Assembly (NCBI GenBank): GCA_016870275.1
Contig: VGBZ01000002.1
Span: 1-64,000 of the forward strand
Length of the DNA stretch: 64,000 nt
Source: Actinomycetota bacterium
GTDB taxonomy: Bacteria > Actinomycetota > Acidimicrobiia > Acidimicrobiales > Microtrichaceae
Reading direction: 5' to 3'
Program-made: the position numbers and the translations under genes
Notes under the pieces: generated by a model
What the model was told of the DNA's origin: nothing
Databases searched by the model: none
The model's input: the letters and a program-made list of their open reading frames with translations, nothing else
Shown: positions 1 through 12,702 of the stretch, in pieces
Layout: each line of letters begins with the position of its first letter
Position numbering within the stretch: position 1 is the stretch's first letter

Positions 1-2296
<2,296 letters not shown>

Positions 2297-2331
2297 TTTC
2301 ACACACAAAGATGCTCGTGCTCGCTATGAAA

Positions 2332-2338
2332 TTCTCAA
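2332..2338 (-). promoter_or_regulatory. boxA-like antitermination element before 23S
   Basis: On the minus strand TTGAGAA lies about 36 nt upstream of the estimated 23S 5' end and is followed by the GAGCATCTTTGTG context seen before 23S in actinobacterial rrn operons. boxA recruits NusB/NusE to keep polymerase processive, and nusB is also in this window. The assignment rests on resemblance alone. Confidence 0.4.
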
Positions 2339-2391
2339 GGATCGACGGCCGGCGGAGTCGCCGGGAAGGGGCGGCCGAGCCCTCAGGGCTC

Positions 2392-2419
2392 GAGCGAACC
2401 TTCACAACGGAAGAGAGGA
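2392..2419 (-). other. 3' arm of the pre-16S processing stem
   Basis: This 28-nt segment is complementary to 4260-4287 upstream of 16S: an uninterrupted 16-bp core (TCCTCTCTTCCGTTGT on the minus strand), then a 12-nt extension with two mismatches and one G-U pair. Such long-range helices bring the two ends of pre-16S together for RNase III-type cleavage. Confidence 0.8.
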
Positions 2420-2535
2420 CGGGCCCCGGGTTCGTGCCCCTGTCGGGGCTTCGAGTGGTCCGTTGCCGGCGAGTGCGTCAACTGGGTGTCCATCTCCGTT
2501 TCGGTCCTGGTGGACCTCACGGATGGATTTGGACT

Positions 2536-4063
<1,528 letters not shown>

Positions 4064-4155
4064 GATCTCAGCCATCTTCCCGAGGGTTGATGACGTTCGA
4101 TCGGAGAGCCGGTGTCGGGCTGGCTGCCCTCCACCGACTGGCACAGTTCTGGCTT

Positions 4156-4174
4156 CCCTCCGTGAGACGGAGGG
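4156..4174 (-). other. stem-loop in the 16S leader
   Basis: CCCTCCGT and ACGGAGGG form a perfect 8-bp stem with a 3-nt loop, roughly 95 nt before the mature 16S 5' end. No U-tract follows, so it is a leader structure rather than an intrinsic terminator. Confidence 0.55.
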
Positions 4175-4259
4175 ATGTCCGGAAAGTGCATAATTGAATT
4201 GAAAGGGTGTCTGTGCACCGGTGAACCGACGCGCAGACGCCCGCACTCGCCTTTTGGCA

Positions 4260-4287
4260 TCCTCTCTTCCGTTGTCAAGAATCGCTC
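4260..4287 (-). other. 5' arm of the pre-16S processing stem
   Basis: Pairs with 2392-2419 in the 16S-23S spacer (16-bp perfect core plus a 12-nt imperfect extension). Together the arms would close a loop containing the whole 16S sequence, as in other bacterial pre-rRNAs. Confidence 0.8.
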
Positions 4288-4383
4288 GGCCTCCCCGCAG
4301 GGGACCAGCAGGGACGTGGGGGGCCTGACGGCTCCTCAGCGGTCCCGACCTCGGCTGCTCATGGCTCACCGGGGCGGACGGCA

Positions 4384-4412
4384 AACCTACCTGCTGGACA
4401 CGGTGCGGTCAA
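4384..4412 (-). promoter_or_regulatory. rRNA operon promoter
   Basis: On the minus strand TTGACC (4407-4412) is followed after exactly 17 bp by TAGGTT (4384-4389), a good housekeeping-sigma pair with an actinobacterial-type -10. It lies between the tyrS stop codon and the processing-stem arm, where an rrn promoter must be. A start near 4376 is expected. Confidence 0.65.
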
Positions 4413-4459
4413 CTCGGTCCTGCGGACAGGCGTCACAGGTCGGAGCGGGTGCTCAGGAA

Positions 4460-5761
4460 TCAGTCACTGACGACGACAAGATGCCGAGCCTTGCGACCCC
4501 GTCCGAGGAGCACGTAGCGACCATCAAGGAGATCGGCCTCCCCCACCAGGGAACTCCGCTGTTCGAGATCCACGCCGTTGATCGAGTGACCCTTCATGTT
4601 CCGACGCACCTCGCTTCGGGATTTCGCCAGCCCGACAACCGGATCGGCGAGCAGATCGACAGCGTCGGCCTCGAGCACGTCGGCGAGGGATCGAGCCGAG
4701 GACGGGAGCTCGGTGGCGAGCAGGGTCAGCGTGGCTGAGTCGACCTCCGTGATCGGCCGGGAACCGAAGAGCACCTCGCCGGCCCGTTCGACCGCCGGCA
4801 GCACGCCCACACCGTGGACGAGTCCGGTCACCTCAGCGGCCAGACGCCTCTGTCCGATGCGCTGCGACGGGTCCACGTCGTGGGCCGACCTCACTGCGAC
4901 GCAGTCCTCCGGGGAGACGAGCGTGAGCCGGAGCAGCAGGTCGGTCACATCGTCGTCGGCGACGTTCAGGAGGTACTGGTACATGGCGAACGGCGACGTC
5001 CGCTCGGCACTCAGCCAGATGTTGTCGCCCTCGCTCTTGCCGAACTTGCTGCCGTCGGCCCGGACGAGCAGGGGCGCAGTCAGGCCGTGGACATGATCAC
5101 CGGTCCTCCGGCGGATCAGATCGACACCCGCAGTGATGTTGCCCCACTGGTCCGAACCCGCCACCTGGAGGTCGACTCCGTGGGAACGGTGCAACTCGAG
5201 GAAGTCGTTGGCCTGGAGGAGCATGTAGCTGAACTCGGTGAAGGAGATCCCGGTCTCGCGGTCGATCCGGCCGCGGACAGAATCCTTGGCCAGCATCGTG
5301 TTGACGGTCACGTGTTTGCCTACGTCACGCAGGAACTCGAGCAACGTGAGCGGCTCGGTCCACGTCCGGTTGTCCACGAGCATCCCGGGTCCGTCCGCAC
5401 CGACGTCGAGGAGACCAGCGAGTTGCTCGCCGATGGCCTCCCGGTTGGCGTCGAGGACCTCGGTGTCGAGGAACTGCCGCTCCACAGACCGACCGGAGGG
5501 ATCCCCGATCATGCCGGTGGCGCCACCGACGAGCGCCACCGGGATGTGGCCGGCGTCCTGGAACCGCCGCAGGAGCAGAATTCCCTGGAGGTTGCCGAGG
5601 TGCAGCGAATCGGCCGTGGGGTCGAACCCGCAGTAAAGAGCAGTCGGTCCGACAGCGAGTCGATCGCTGAGCGCCGTCCAATCCGTATGGTCCTGGACGA
5701 GCCCCCGAGCTCTCAGATCGGCCAGGACGACCGTTTCGGCCTCTCCGCTGGGCTCCAGCAA
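4460..5761 (-). CDS. tyrS: tyrosine--tRNA ligase
   Basis: Class I aminoacyl-tRNA synthetase that charges tRNA-Tyr in the cytoplasm. The Rossmann catalytic half has HLGN (residues 54-57, the HIGH motif) and KFGKS (239-243, the KMSKS motif). The C-terminal S4-like RNA-binding segment ends in RYVLLGRGRKARHLV. I place the start at TTG 5761: an upstream ATG would add about 130 residues unlike any TyrRS, whereas TTG is preceded by GGAGGTG with a 5-nt spacer and gives 433 residues, the normal family size. It is divergent from the penicillin-binding protein gene and followed by the rRNA operon. Confidence 0.95.
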   Translation of the reverse strand: MLEPSGEAETVVLADLRARGLVQDHTDWTALSDRLAVGPTALYCGFDPTADSLHLGNLQGILLLRRFQDAGHIPVALVGGATGMIGDPSGRSVERQFLDTEVLDANREAIGEQLAGLLDVGADGPGMLVDNRTWTEPLTLLEFLRDVGKHVTVNTMLAKDSVRGRIDRETGISFTEFSYMLLQANDFLELHRSHGVDLQVAGSDQWGNITAGVDLIRRRTGDHVHGLTAPLLVRADGSKFGKSEGDNIWLSAERTSPFAMYQYLLNVADDDVTDLLLRLTLVSPEDCVAVRSAHDVDPSQRIGQRRLAAEVTGLVHGVGVLPAVERAGEVLFGSRPITEVDSATLTLLATELPSSARSLADVLEADAVDLLADPVVGLAKSRSEVRRNMKGHSINGVDLEQRSSLVGEADLLDGRYVLLGRGRKARHLVVVSD

Positions 5762-5851
5762 CGCTGCACCTCCTCGGCCGGGCGAGCGTAGCGCCCGGCT
5801 CCAGCGGTCCCCTGCCACCGTTCTCCGGTCCCGAAGCGGCACAATCGTGGG

Positions 5852-8299
5852 GTGAATGGCGCTGCACGACGCTGTGACCGGCGCTCCGTTCCGGGCGTCG
5901 TCCGATCGCACCGCGCCCTCGCTGGGGCGGTCGTCGTGCTCGTGTTGCTGGCCTCGTCGCTGACTTCGTGCGGTCGGACCCAGCAGGCCCCGCCACTCGC
6001 CCTCCCCGTCAACGCTCTGGCTTCGGTGCTCCTCGACGCAGACGGTCGCGTCCTCACCGTGCTCCAGGAGCAGAACCGCTCGGTCGTGACCCTCCAGCAG
6101 ATCCCGACCACACTCCAGGACGCGATCGTCGCAGTCGAGGACAATCGATTCTGGGAACACGACGGCGTTGATCCGCGCTCGATCGCCCGTGCAGCCAACG
6201 CCAACGCCGAAGCCGGCGAGTTGATCGAAGGGGGATCGACGATCACCCAGCAGTACGTCAAGAACGCCATGCTGACCCCTGAGCGAACCATCCAGCGGAA
6301 GGTCGAGGAGGCCTCACTCGCCCTGTCCATCGAGCGGAACTACTCCAAGGAGGTCATCTTGGAGCAGTACCTCAACACGATCTACTTCGGCGACGGGGCC
6401 TACGGCGTCGAGGCCGCTGCTCGATCGTTCTTCGGGGTCCCGGCGATGCAGTTGACCCTCGCCCAGGCGGCGCTCCTCGCCGGCCTCGTCCGGGCACCGG
6501 GCACCTATGACCCCCGCGCGAACCCGAACCGTGCCGTCGAGCGACGGAACTTCGTCCTCGACCGGATGGTGGCCGTCGGCCGCCTCGATGCCACGGCCGC
6601 TCAGGCCGCTCAGGCAGAAACATTGGTCCTCGCACCACCGACGTCGACGCTCATGGACCAACAGAACTCTGCGCCGCACTTCGTCGACGAGGTCGTGCAG
6701 TCGCTGCTGCGGGAGTCGGACCTTCTCGGCGACACAGACGCTGAGCGGTACATCAACCTCTACCGGGGTGGCCTTCGGATCACCACCACGCTCGACCCGT
6801 ACCTGCAGTTCCTCGCCGTTGGCGCAGTCAACTCCGTTCTCCCCGATCAGGTCCGCAACCCGAGGACGCCGGATGCGGCGCTGGTCACCATCGAGCCAGG
6901 CACTGGTCACGTCGTGGCCATGGTTGGCGGATCGGACTACTACGGGGAACACTCCTATCGACAGGTCAACCTGGCCCGAGGCACGGGACGCCAGACCGGT
7001 TCCGCGTTCAAGCCCTTCGTCATGGCCGCAGCCCTCGAGGCAGGTGTCTCCCCCACCAAGGCCTACAGCGCACCTGGGTCGATCACGCACCGGCTCGCCG
7101 GCTCCGAACCGTGGACGGTGACCGGCGGCGGACTCGGACGGGCCACGATGGCGGAGTGCCTCGTCGTGTCCTCGAACACGTGTTTCTCCAACGTGGTGCT
7201 CGATCGTGCCGTCGGCGGCGAACGCTCGATCGAGTTGAGCCGGCGCCTCGGCCTCGACGACGCGTCGCTCGACGCCAACCCCGCAGCGGTGCTCGGAACC
7301 AACGACGTCACCGTCGAAGACATGGCTTCGGGCTATGCCACGTTCGCCAACGACGGGATCCACGTTCCGGCGGTCTACGTCACCAGGATCGAGCGGGCCG
7401 ACGGGACGCTCCTCTACGCACACGCACACCGACAGGAGAAGGCCATCGAGCCGGAGACCGCCCGGATCATGAGCGATGTCATGGGTCAGGTGATCTCCCG
7501 TGGGACCGGCCAGGATGCCGACATCGGCCGGCCGGCCGCCGGCAAGACAGGATCGAGCGAGAACAACGTGGACGCCTGGTTCTGCGGCTACACCCGCCAG
7601 CTCGCCACCGCAGTGTGGGTCGGCTTCGCAGAGCCACGGCGGGACTCGAGCGGAGAGTTCACGCCGGTGTCCATGACACCCCCGAACACTCCGATCGAGG
7701 TCATGGGTGGCACCTATCCGGCTCGTATCTGGGCAGCATTCACCAGAGCGGCGAGCGAGCAACTCCCTCCACTCCCTCTCTTCGATCCGGCCTCGATTCC
7801 CAACGCCACGACGACGACGACGACCCCGGGGTCCTCGCCGCTGCTCGCAGAACGAGTGCAACCGCCTGAGCGTCGCCGGGTCCCGGCGGTGGCCGGGGTC
7901 GATGAGGCAGACGCCGTCGGAGAGCTCGAGGAAGAGGGCTTCGTCACGGAGGTGATCCGAGTACCGGGGCGCGGTCGCACGGGCTCGGTACTCGCACAGT
8001 CGCCACCACCGGGCACACAGGCGCCGACAGGAACCGTGGTCGTGCTCGAGATCGTCTCCGGCCCGGCGGCCACCGGCCGGGCCGTCCCGGCAGTCGTCGG
8101 ACTGAGCACGATCGATGCTCGCCGCCGACTGCTCGACGCCGGCTTCGAGGTGATCGTCGCCGCTGGAACCCCTACTGACCCGACCACCGCCCCGGGCACG
8201 GTGATCGCCACCGCTCCTCCCGCTGGCGCCACGAGTCGCGACGGCCGAGTGACCGTAACGGTGGCCGCGGAACCGAACCGCTCGATCGACGGCGGCTGA
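5852..8299 (+). CDS. class A penicillin-binding protein with PASTA domains
   Basis: Bifunctional peptidoglycan synthase acting outside the membrane. The glycosyltransferase family 51 domain has its catalytic Glu in VEDNRFWEHDG (Glu96) and GGSTITQQ near residue 128. The transpeptidase domain has SAFK (Ser384, Lys387), SSN (440-442) and KTGSS (565-569). Two PASTA repeats follow a Thr/Pro linker from about residue 670. The N-terminus is odd: a hydrophobic stretch ends in LTSC (Cys40), a good lipobox, so the protein may be lipid-anchored rather than held by an uncleaved helix. It resembles mycobacterial PonA2 in architecture. Start is GTG 5852, with no strong ribosome-binding site. Confidence 0.92.
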   Translation: MNGAARRCDRRSVPGVVRSHRALAGAVVVLVLLASSLTSCGRTQQAPPLALPVNALASVLLDADGRVLTVLQEQNRSVVTLQQIPTTLQDAIVAVEDNRFWEHDGVDPRSIARAANANAEAGELIEGGSTITQQYVKNAMLTPERTIQRKVEEASLALSIERNYSKEVILEQYLNTIYFGDGAYGVEAAARSFFGVPAMQLTLAQAALLAGLVRAPGTYDPRANPNRAVERRNFVLDRMVAVGRLDATAAQAAQAETLVLAPPTSTLMDQQNSAPHFVDEVVQSLLRESDLLGDTDAERYINLYRGGLRITTTLDPYLQFLAVGAVNSVLPDQVRNPRTPDAALVTIEPGTGHVVAMVGGSDYYGEHSYRQVNLARGTGRQTGSAFKPFVMAAALEAGVSPTKAYSAPGSITHRLAGSEPWTVTGGGLGRATMAECLVVSSNTCFSNVVLDRAVGGERSIELSRRLGLDDASLDANPAAVLGTNDVTVEDMASGYATFANDGIHVPAVYVTRIERADGTLLYAHAHRQEKAIEPETARIMSDVMGQVISRGTGQDADIGRPAAGKTGSSENNVDAWFCGYTRQLATAVWVGFAEPRRDSSGEFTPVSMTPPNTPIEVMGGTYPARIWAAFTRAASEQLPPLPLFDPASIPNATTTTTTPGSSPLLAERVQPPERRRVPAVAGVDEADAVGELEEEGFVTEVIRVPGRGRTGSVLAQSPPPGTQAPTGTVVVLEIVSGPAATGRAVPAVVGLSTIDARRRLLDAGFEVIVAAGTPTDPTTAPGTVIATAPPAGATSRDGRVTVTVAAEPNRSIDGG

Positions 8300-8336
8300 C
8301 CCACTTCCCAGGGCACTGCGGTGCCAAGCTGTTTGC

Positions 8337-8867
8337 ATGGTCGACACCGAGGAACGCCTCACCCGATCGCAGGTGGTTGCTCGAACCTTCGGCGTGTTGT
8401 TCGCCGCCTCGGTGTTCGGGCTGTGGATCTACGCGTTCTTGATCTACGACCCCGGCCTCATGGTCGACGAACTCGCCGATCGGACGTTTCCCATCGCCGC
8501 TGAGGAGATCTGTGCGGAGACGTCCGATCGCCTCGACGCTCTACCGCCGGCGTTCCGGTCCCCCACGGCGGCCGACCGCGCCGACGTCGTCGAAGCCGCC
8601 AACGGTGAGCTGAGGACCATGGTCGGACGGCTACGCGGGATCGTCCCTCCCGATCAGGGCCAGATCACCACCGGGATCGGCGAGTGGCTCGACGACTGGG
8701 GCCGCTACATCGACGATCGGCAACAGTACGCAGATGAGCTCCGACTCGATTCGGAGTCGAGGTTCACCGAGTCGGTGAAGGCCAACCGGCAGATCTCCCG
8801 GGCGATCGACTCATTCGCCCAGGTCAACCGCATGAAGTCCTGCACGACCCCCGGCGACGTGGGGTGA
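8337..8867 (+). CDS. uncharacterised single-pass membrane protein
   Basis: A 176-residue protein with a short N-terminal cytoplasmic segment, one transmembrane helix at about residues 17-37, and a mostly helical, charged domain predicted to lie outside. The domain has two cysteines, one near residue 59 and one near the C-terminus, that could pair. I do not recognise the family. It lies 37 bp after the penicillin-binding protein on the same strand, so a role at the cell envelope is possible but only inferred. It converges with the Nudix gene with a 3-bp gap. Confidence 0.7.
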   Translation: MVDTEERLTRSQVVARTFGVLFAASVFGLWIYAFLIYDPGLMVDELADRTFPIAAEEICAETSDRLDALPPAFRSPTAADRADVVEAANGELRTMVGRLRGIVPPDQGQITTGIGEWLDDWGRYIDDRQQYADELRLDSESRFTESVKANRQISRAIDSFAQVNRMKSCTTPGDVG

Positions 8868-8870
8868 CCC

Positions 8871-9473
8871 TCAGCTGAGTCCGAGTGCACGACGGCCGGC
8901 GTCGTGGAGCCGCAGCACCCCCGGGTCGTCGGCGAGGCCCTCGAGTTCACTGCGCCCGACCCAGCGCCGATCGATCGACTCGTGGTTGCCGGGGGCATTC
9001 GCCCCGGCCGGGGCCACGACGACGAAGCGAAGATCGAGGTGGAGGTGTTCGCCGAGTGCATCACCGTGATCGACCCGATGGATGTCCACGTCGACAGCGG
9101 GTACGAGCACCTCGAGCCCCTCGATCCCGGACTCCTCGGTCGCTTCCCGCAGCGCCACACCGGCGAGTTCGTGGTCGCCGTCGGCGTGCCCACCGGGCTG
9201 GAGCCAGCGCCTGAGTTTGGCGTGGAGGAGCACCAGTACCAGCCCACTGCTCGGATCGATCACGAGCGCCGAGCCAGTGAGATGGCCGGGCATCGTCGTC
9301 CGATCGGCGAGCGCTGCGCCGTGCTCCTCGAGATGTGCGAGCACCTCGTGGCGCACGATGTCCCTCTCCGGATCATCGAGCGTTGCCTCGAGGAGTCGGC
9401 TCCGGGACCGGTGGGGATCCCGAGTCGGCCTGAGTTGCGGATCCTCAGCGGCGAGAGTGCGGAAGTCGCTCAC
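8871..9473 (-). CDS. Nudix hydrolase
   Basis: A 200-residue member of the Nudix pyrophosphohydrolase superfamily, which cleaves nucleoside-diphosphate-linked substrates. The Nudix box is GGHADGDHELAGVALREATEESGI at about residues 104-127; the REATEESG metal-binding core is intact, while His occupies the position of the first conserved Glu. The substrate cannot be told from sequence. I chose GTG 9473 because it overlaps the stop of the glycosylase gene by GTGA, the coupling used throughout this cluster, rather than the start 39 bp upstream. It is the last gene of the arginine transcription unit. Confidence 0.85.
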   Translation of the reverse strand: MSDFRTLAAEDPQLRPTRDPHRSRSRLLEATLDDPERDIVRHEVLAHLEEHGAALADRTTMPGHLTGSALVIDPSSGLVLVLLHAKLRRWLQPGGHADGDHELAGVALREATEESGIEGLEVLVPAVDVDIHRVDHGDALGEHLHLDLRFVVVAPAGANAPGNHESIDRRWVGRSELEGLADDPGVLRLHDAGRRALGLS

Positions 9474-10063
9474 CGGGACAACCCGCCGTGGTCGCGAACG
9501 GTGTAACGCCACAGACGATCCGTGGCCGCAGAGATCCCGATTCGTGGCGACGCCGGCGGTCGATCCGGTGGCAGCCGATGGTCTCGCCGGAGCCGCACGC
9601 GCGACGTGGCCGACAGCACGTCGGTGCCGTCGTCGTCATCGGTGATCGCCAGGGCGGCACAGAGCTTCCCGGGGCCGTTCGCCAGGTCCACGTCACGGCG
9701 CGCTCGGGGACGCGCCTGACGCATCTCCTCGATGCCGGCGAGAGGCTCGACCGCCCGAATGAGCACAGCGCCCGCTTCTCCCACTCGATCGCACACGACG
9801 TTGGCACACCAGTGGATCCCATAGGACCGGTAGACGTAGAGCGTCCCGGGTGCTTCGAACATCGAGGAGTTCCTCTGCGTGCGTCGCCGATGTGCGTGGC
9901 TCGCCGGATCGTCAGCCCCTCCGTAGGCCTCGACCTCGATGATCCGCCCGACGCGCCCCCCGCAGATGAGCAGCGCCTCGAGCAGTCGGGGAGCCACGTC
10001 GGCAGGATGGCCGTTGAGATCCGCGACGGGAAACGGTCTGGTCTCGCACGATCCGGACGTCAC
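9470..10063 (-). CDS. mpg: DNA-3-methyladenine glycosylase (AAG family)
   Basis: Base-excision repair enzyme that removes alkylated purines. The 197-residue protein contains the family landmarks IIEVEAYGG followed by DPASHA, then RNSSMFEAPGTLYVYRSYG and LIRAVEPL. The second Glu of EVEAY is the expected catalytic residue. The GTG start overlaps the argH stop by GTGA, and its own stop overlaps the Nudix start the same way. In mycobacteria mpg also lies between the arg genes and tyrS, so the position is conserved. Confidence 0.92.
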   Translation of the reverse strand: MTSGSCETRPFPVADLNGHPADVAPRLLEALLICGGRVGRIIEVEAYGGADDPASHAHRRRTQRNSSMFEAPGTLYVYRSYGIHWCANVVCDRVGEAGAVLIRAVEPLAGIEEMRQARPRARRDVDLANGPGKLCAALAITDDDDGTDVLSATSRVRLRRDHRLPPDRPPASPRIGISAATDRLWRYTVRDHGGLSR

Positions 10064-11478
10064 GATTCCGGGGCGCCGAATCGTCCTCTGAGATCAGCGA
10101 CGGCGGCGCTGATGCGCAGACGTTGTTCGCTCACCGGATCCGGTCCCCCACCACCTGGACTCGTGCGGCGCAGCACCGAGACTCCGGGCGCCAACAACGC
10201 CAGTGCCCGCTCGCCGAGCTCCGGGGCGGCGGCGACGAGGTCCGCAAAGGGCACACCGTCGTCGAGGGACGTCCGCACGAGGGCACCGACGATCGCATGA
10301 GCGGATCGGAACGGAACCCCCTCGGTGACGAGTAGTTCGGCCAGATCGGTCGCTGCGGCGTACGGGGAGTCGGCAGCGGCTGCCATCCTGTCGGTGTTGA
10401 AGCGAACCGTGGCGTAGAGCCCGGTGCACGCCAGCAGGGCGCCCCCGACGGTGTCGAGGGCATCGAAGACAGGCTCCTTGTCCTCCTGCAGATCTCGGTT
10501 GTACGCCAGGGTCAGTCCCTTGAGCGTGGCGAGGAATCCGGCGAGATCGCCGATGACCCGGCCGGCCTTGCCCCGGGCCAATTCTGCGATGTCGGGGTTC
10601 TTCTTCTGGGGGAGCATGGACGACCCGGTGGCGTAGGCGTCGTCGAGACGCACGAAGCCGAACTCCTCGGTGCTCCACAGCACGATCTCCTCTCCCAGAC
10701 GCGAGAGGTGCACGGCGATGAGACTGCAGACGAACAACGTCTCAGCAGCGAAGTCACGATCAGAGGTCGCATCGAGGGAGTTCTCGAATCGTGCCGCAAA
10801 GCCGAGCTCCGCTGCAGTGGAGTCGGGGTCAAGTGGTAGCGACGTACCGGCAAGCGCTCCGGCACCGAGGGGTGACACATCGGTCCGCCGACGGCAGTCG
10901 GCCACTCGGTCCACGTCGCGCAGGAGCGCCCACGCATGGGCGAGCAGGTGGTGGGCGAGGAGCACCGGCTGCGCCTGCTGGAGGTGGGTGTAGCCCGGGA
11001 GATAGGCCGAACCGGCGCGGGTTCCGAACTCGTCGGCCCGTTCGATCAACACGTCGACCAGATCGAGCAGGCGGCCGGCAAGCGAGTCGAGACTCCGGAG
11101 CACGTAACGCCGGAACGCCGTGGCCACCTGGTCGTTGCGGGATCGACCCGTGTGGAGCTTCTCCCCGGCCGGCCCGACGACCTCGGTGACCCGCCGTTCG
11201 ATCGCAGTGTGGACGTCCTCGTCGGACGCAAGGAAGTCCAACTCCCCGGCCCGATACTCCATCTCGACCGTGTCGAGGCCGCCGAGGATCAAGCCGAGTT
11301 CATCGGCATCGATCAGGCCGGCACGCTGCAGCCCTCGGACGTGCGCCTTGGAGCACGCCACGTCGTCGAACAGGAGTCGGACGTCGAAACCGAGGCTCTC
11401 GGTGAACGCCACGAGTTCGTCTGCGGGCGCGACCGAGAAACGACCGTGCCACAACTGACCACGCTCGTCAGCGGTCAC
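10060..11478 (-). CDS. argH: argininosuccinate lyase
   Basis: Last step of arginine synthesis: argininosuccinate to arginine and fumarate. The 472-residue protein has the fumarase/aspartase signature GSSMLPQKKNPD, the HTGRSRNDQ segment near residue 105 and the DEDVHTAIE segment. I start at GTG 11478, giving VTADERGQLWHGRF, because it overlaps the argG stop by GTGA and matches the family N-terminus. Cytoplasmic homotetramer in known cases. Confidence 0.96.
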   Translation of the reverse strand: MTADERGQLWHGRFSVAPADELVAFTESLGFDVRLLFDDVACSKAHVRGLQRAGLIDADELGLILGGLDTVEMEYRAGELDFLASDEDVHTAIERRVTEVVGPAGEKLHTGRSRNDQVATAFRRYVLRSLDSLAGRLLDLVDVLIERADEFGTRAGSAYLPGYTHLQQAQPVLLAHHLLAHAWALLRDVDRVADCRRRTDVSPLGAGALAGTSLPLDPDSTAAELGFAARFENSLDATSDRDFAAETLFVCSLIAVHLSRLGEEIVLWSTEEFGFVRLDDAYATGSSMLPQKKNPDIAELARGKAGRVIGDLAGFLATLKGLTLAYNRDLQEDKEPVFDALDTVGGALLACTGLYATVRFNTDRMAAAADSPYAAATDLAELLVTEGVPFRSAHAIVGALVRTSLDDGVPFADLVAAAPELGERALALLAPGVSVLRRTSPGGGGPDPVSEQRLRISAAVADLRGRFGAPES

Positions 11479-12668
11479 GGTGCACCCGGCCCCTGAATGC
11501 CCGACCAGGTCTGGACCCCGAGTCCCCAGATCCTGACGAAACCCTCCGAATCGCTGTGCCGGAACCTGTCTGCGGCGTCGTAGGTGGCGAGGCCGTAGTC
11601 GTACAACGATCGTTCGGCCCGTCGACCGACGACCCAACACCGATTGGGCTCCAGAGCCAGCCGAACCTCGCCCGTGACGTGCTCCTGGGAGGAGTCGACG
11701 AACGCATCGAGAGCCTCCTTCAGGGGTGAGAACCACAAGCCGTCGTAGATCAGTTCGGCGTAGCGGTGCTGGAGACGGATCTTCTCTCGTTGGAGGTCAC
11801 GTTCGAGGGTGATCGACTCCAGGTCGGCGTGGGCTGCGAGGATGGCCAACGCACCCGGGGCCTCGTAGGTCTCGCGGCTCTTGATCCCGACCCGGCGGTT
11901 CTCGACCATGTCCAGCCGGCCCCAGCCGTAGGACCCGACGAGGTCGTTCAGCCTCGCCACCAGCAGGTGGAGGGCGAGGGACTCGCCGTCGATCGAGACC
12001 GGGACGCCACGTTCGAATCCGAGCACGAACTCCGTCCGTTGGGTGGCCGTGGCCTGTGTCATCTGCCAGACCCCCGGGGGCGGTTCCGCCCACGGGTCCT
12101 CCATCTCTCCACACTCGATCGCCCTACCCCAGAGGTTGTCGTCGATCGAGTAGAGCTTTTCCTTGGTGGCTCCGACCGGGATGTTGTGTCGGGCGGCGTA
12201 GTCGATCGAGTCCTCACGGGAGAAGCCCCAGTTGCGAACGGGGGCGAGTTGCTCGAGATCGGGCGCGAGCGCCATGTAGCTGACCTCGAAGCGCACCTGA
12301 TCGTTGCCCTTTCCGGTGCACCCGTGGGCGACACCATCGGCTCCGTACGCCCGGGCAACGTCGACCTGCGCCGCAGCGATCAGCGGACGGCTCAGGGCTG
12401 AGACCAGCGGATACTTGTCCTCGTAGAGGGCGTTGGCCTTGATGACCGGAGCGATGTACTCATCGGCGAACACCGCACGAAGGTCGAGTTCCTCGTACGC
12501 AATGGCCCCAGCACCGAGCGCCTTGTCCCGGTTCCCCGCGAGGGTGCCCTCTTGGCCCACATCGGCGGAGAGACACACCACCTCGACCCCGAGATTCTCG
12601 ATCATCCACCGGACCGCCACAGAGGTGTCGAGTCCCCCGCTGTACGCCAGAACCACACGTTTTGCCAC
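11475..12668 (-). CDS. argG: argininosuccinate synthase
   Basis: Joins citrulline and aspartate using ATP. The 397-residue protein opens with the N-type ATP pyrophosphatase loop AYSGGLDTS and contains GCTGKGNDQVRFE and the EDSIDYAARHNIPV region typical of the family. GTG 12668 is preceded by CTGGAGGACGAC, a clear ribosome-binding site; an ATG 37 codons upstream would add unrelated sequence and overlap argR. It is coupled to argH by GTGA. Confidence 0.97.
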   Translation of the reverse strand: MAKRVVLAYSGGLDTSVAVRWMIENLGVEVVCLSADVGQEGTLAGNRDKALGAGAIAYEELDLRAVFADEYIAPVIKANALYEDKYPLVSALSRPLIAAAQVDVARAYGADGVAHGCTGKGNDQVRFEVSYMALAPDLEQLAPVRNWGFSREDSIDYAARHNIPVGATKEKLYSIDDNLWGRAIECGEMEDPWAEPPPGVWQMTQATATQRTEFVLGFERGVPVSIDGESLALHLLVARLNDLVGSYGWGRLDMVENRRVGIKSRETYEAPGALAILAAHADLESITLERDLQREKIRLQHRYAELIYDGLWFSPLKEALDAFVDSSQEHVTGEVRLALEPNRCWVVGRRAERSLYDYGLATYDAADRFRHSDSEGFVRIWGLGVQTWSGIQGPGAP

Positions 12669-12702
12669 GTCGTCCTCCAGTCGTTTCTCTCGTGCTTCCA
12701 GG

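Larger units (their letters stand above)
4064..4383 (-). other. pre-16S leader region
   Basis: About 320 bp of transcribed leader between the rrn promoter and 16S, with no coding sequence. It contains a perfect 8-bp stem-loop at 4156-4174, the 5' arm of the processing stem at 4260-4287, and an AT-rich patch around 4190-4203. A TTGACA hexamer near 4274-4279 lies inside the processing stem, so I do not read it as a -35 box. Confidence 0.65.

Noticed and set aside
4274-4279. TTGACA on the minus strand as the rrn -35 box
   Set aside because: It lies within the 5' arm of the pre-16S processing stem, so it must be transcribed, and no -10 follows at proper spacing. TTGACC-17-TAGGTT at 4384-4412 is a better promoter.
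6314-8362. Open frame of 682 codons on the minus strand
   Set aside because: Antisense to the penicillin-binding protein gene; no recognisable domain and Arg/Gly/His-rich shadow composition.
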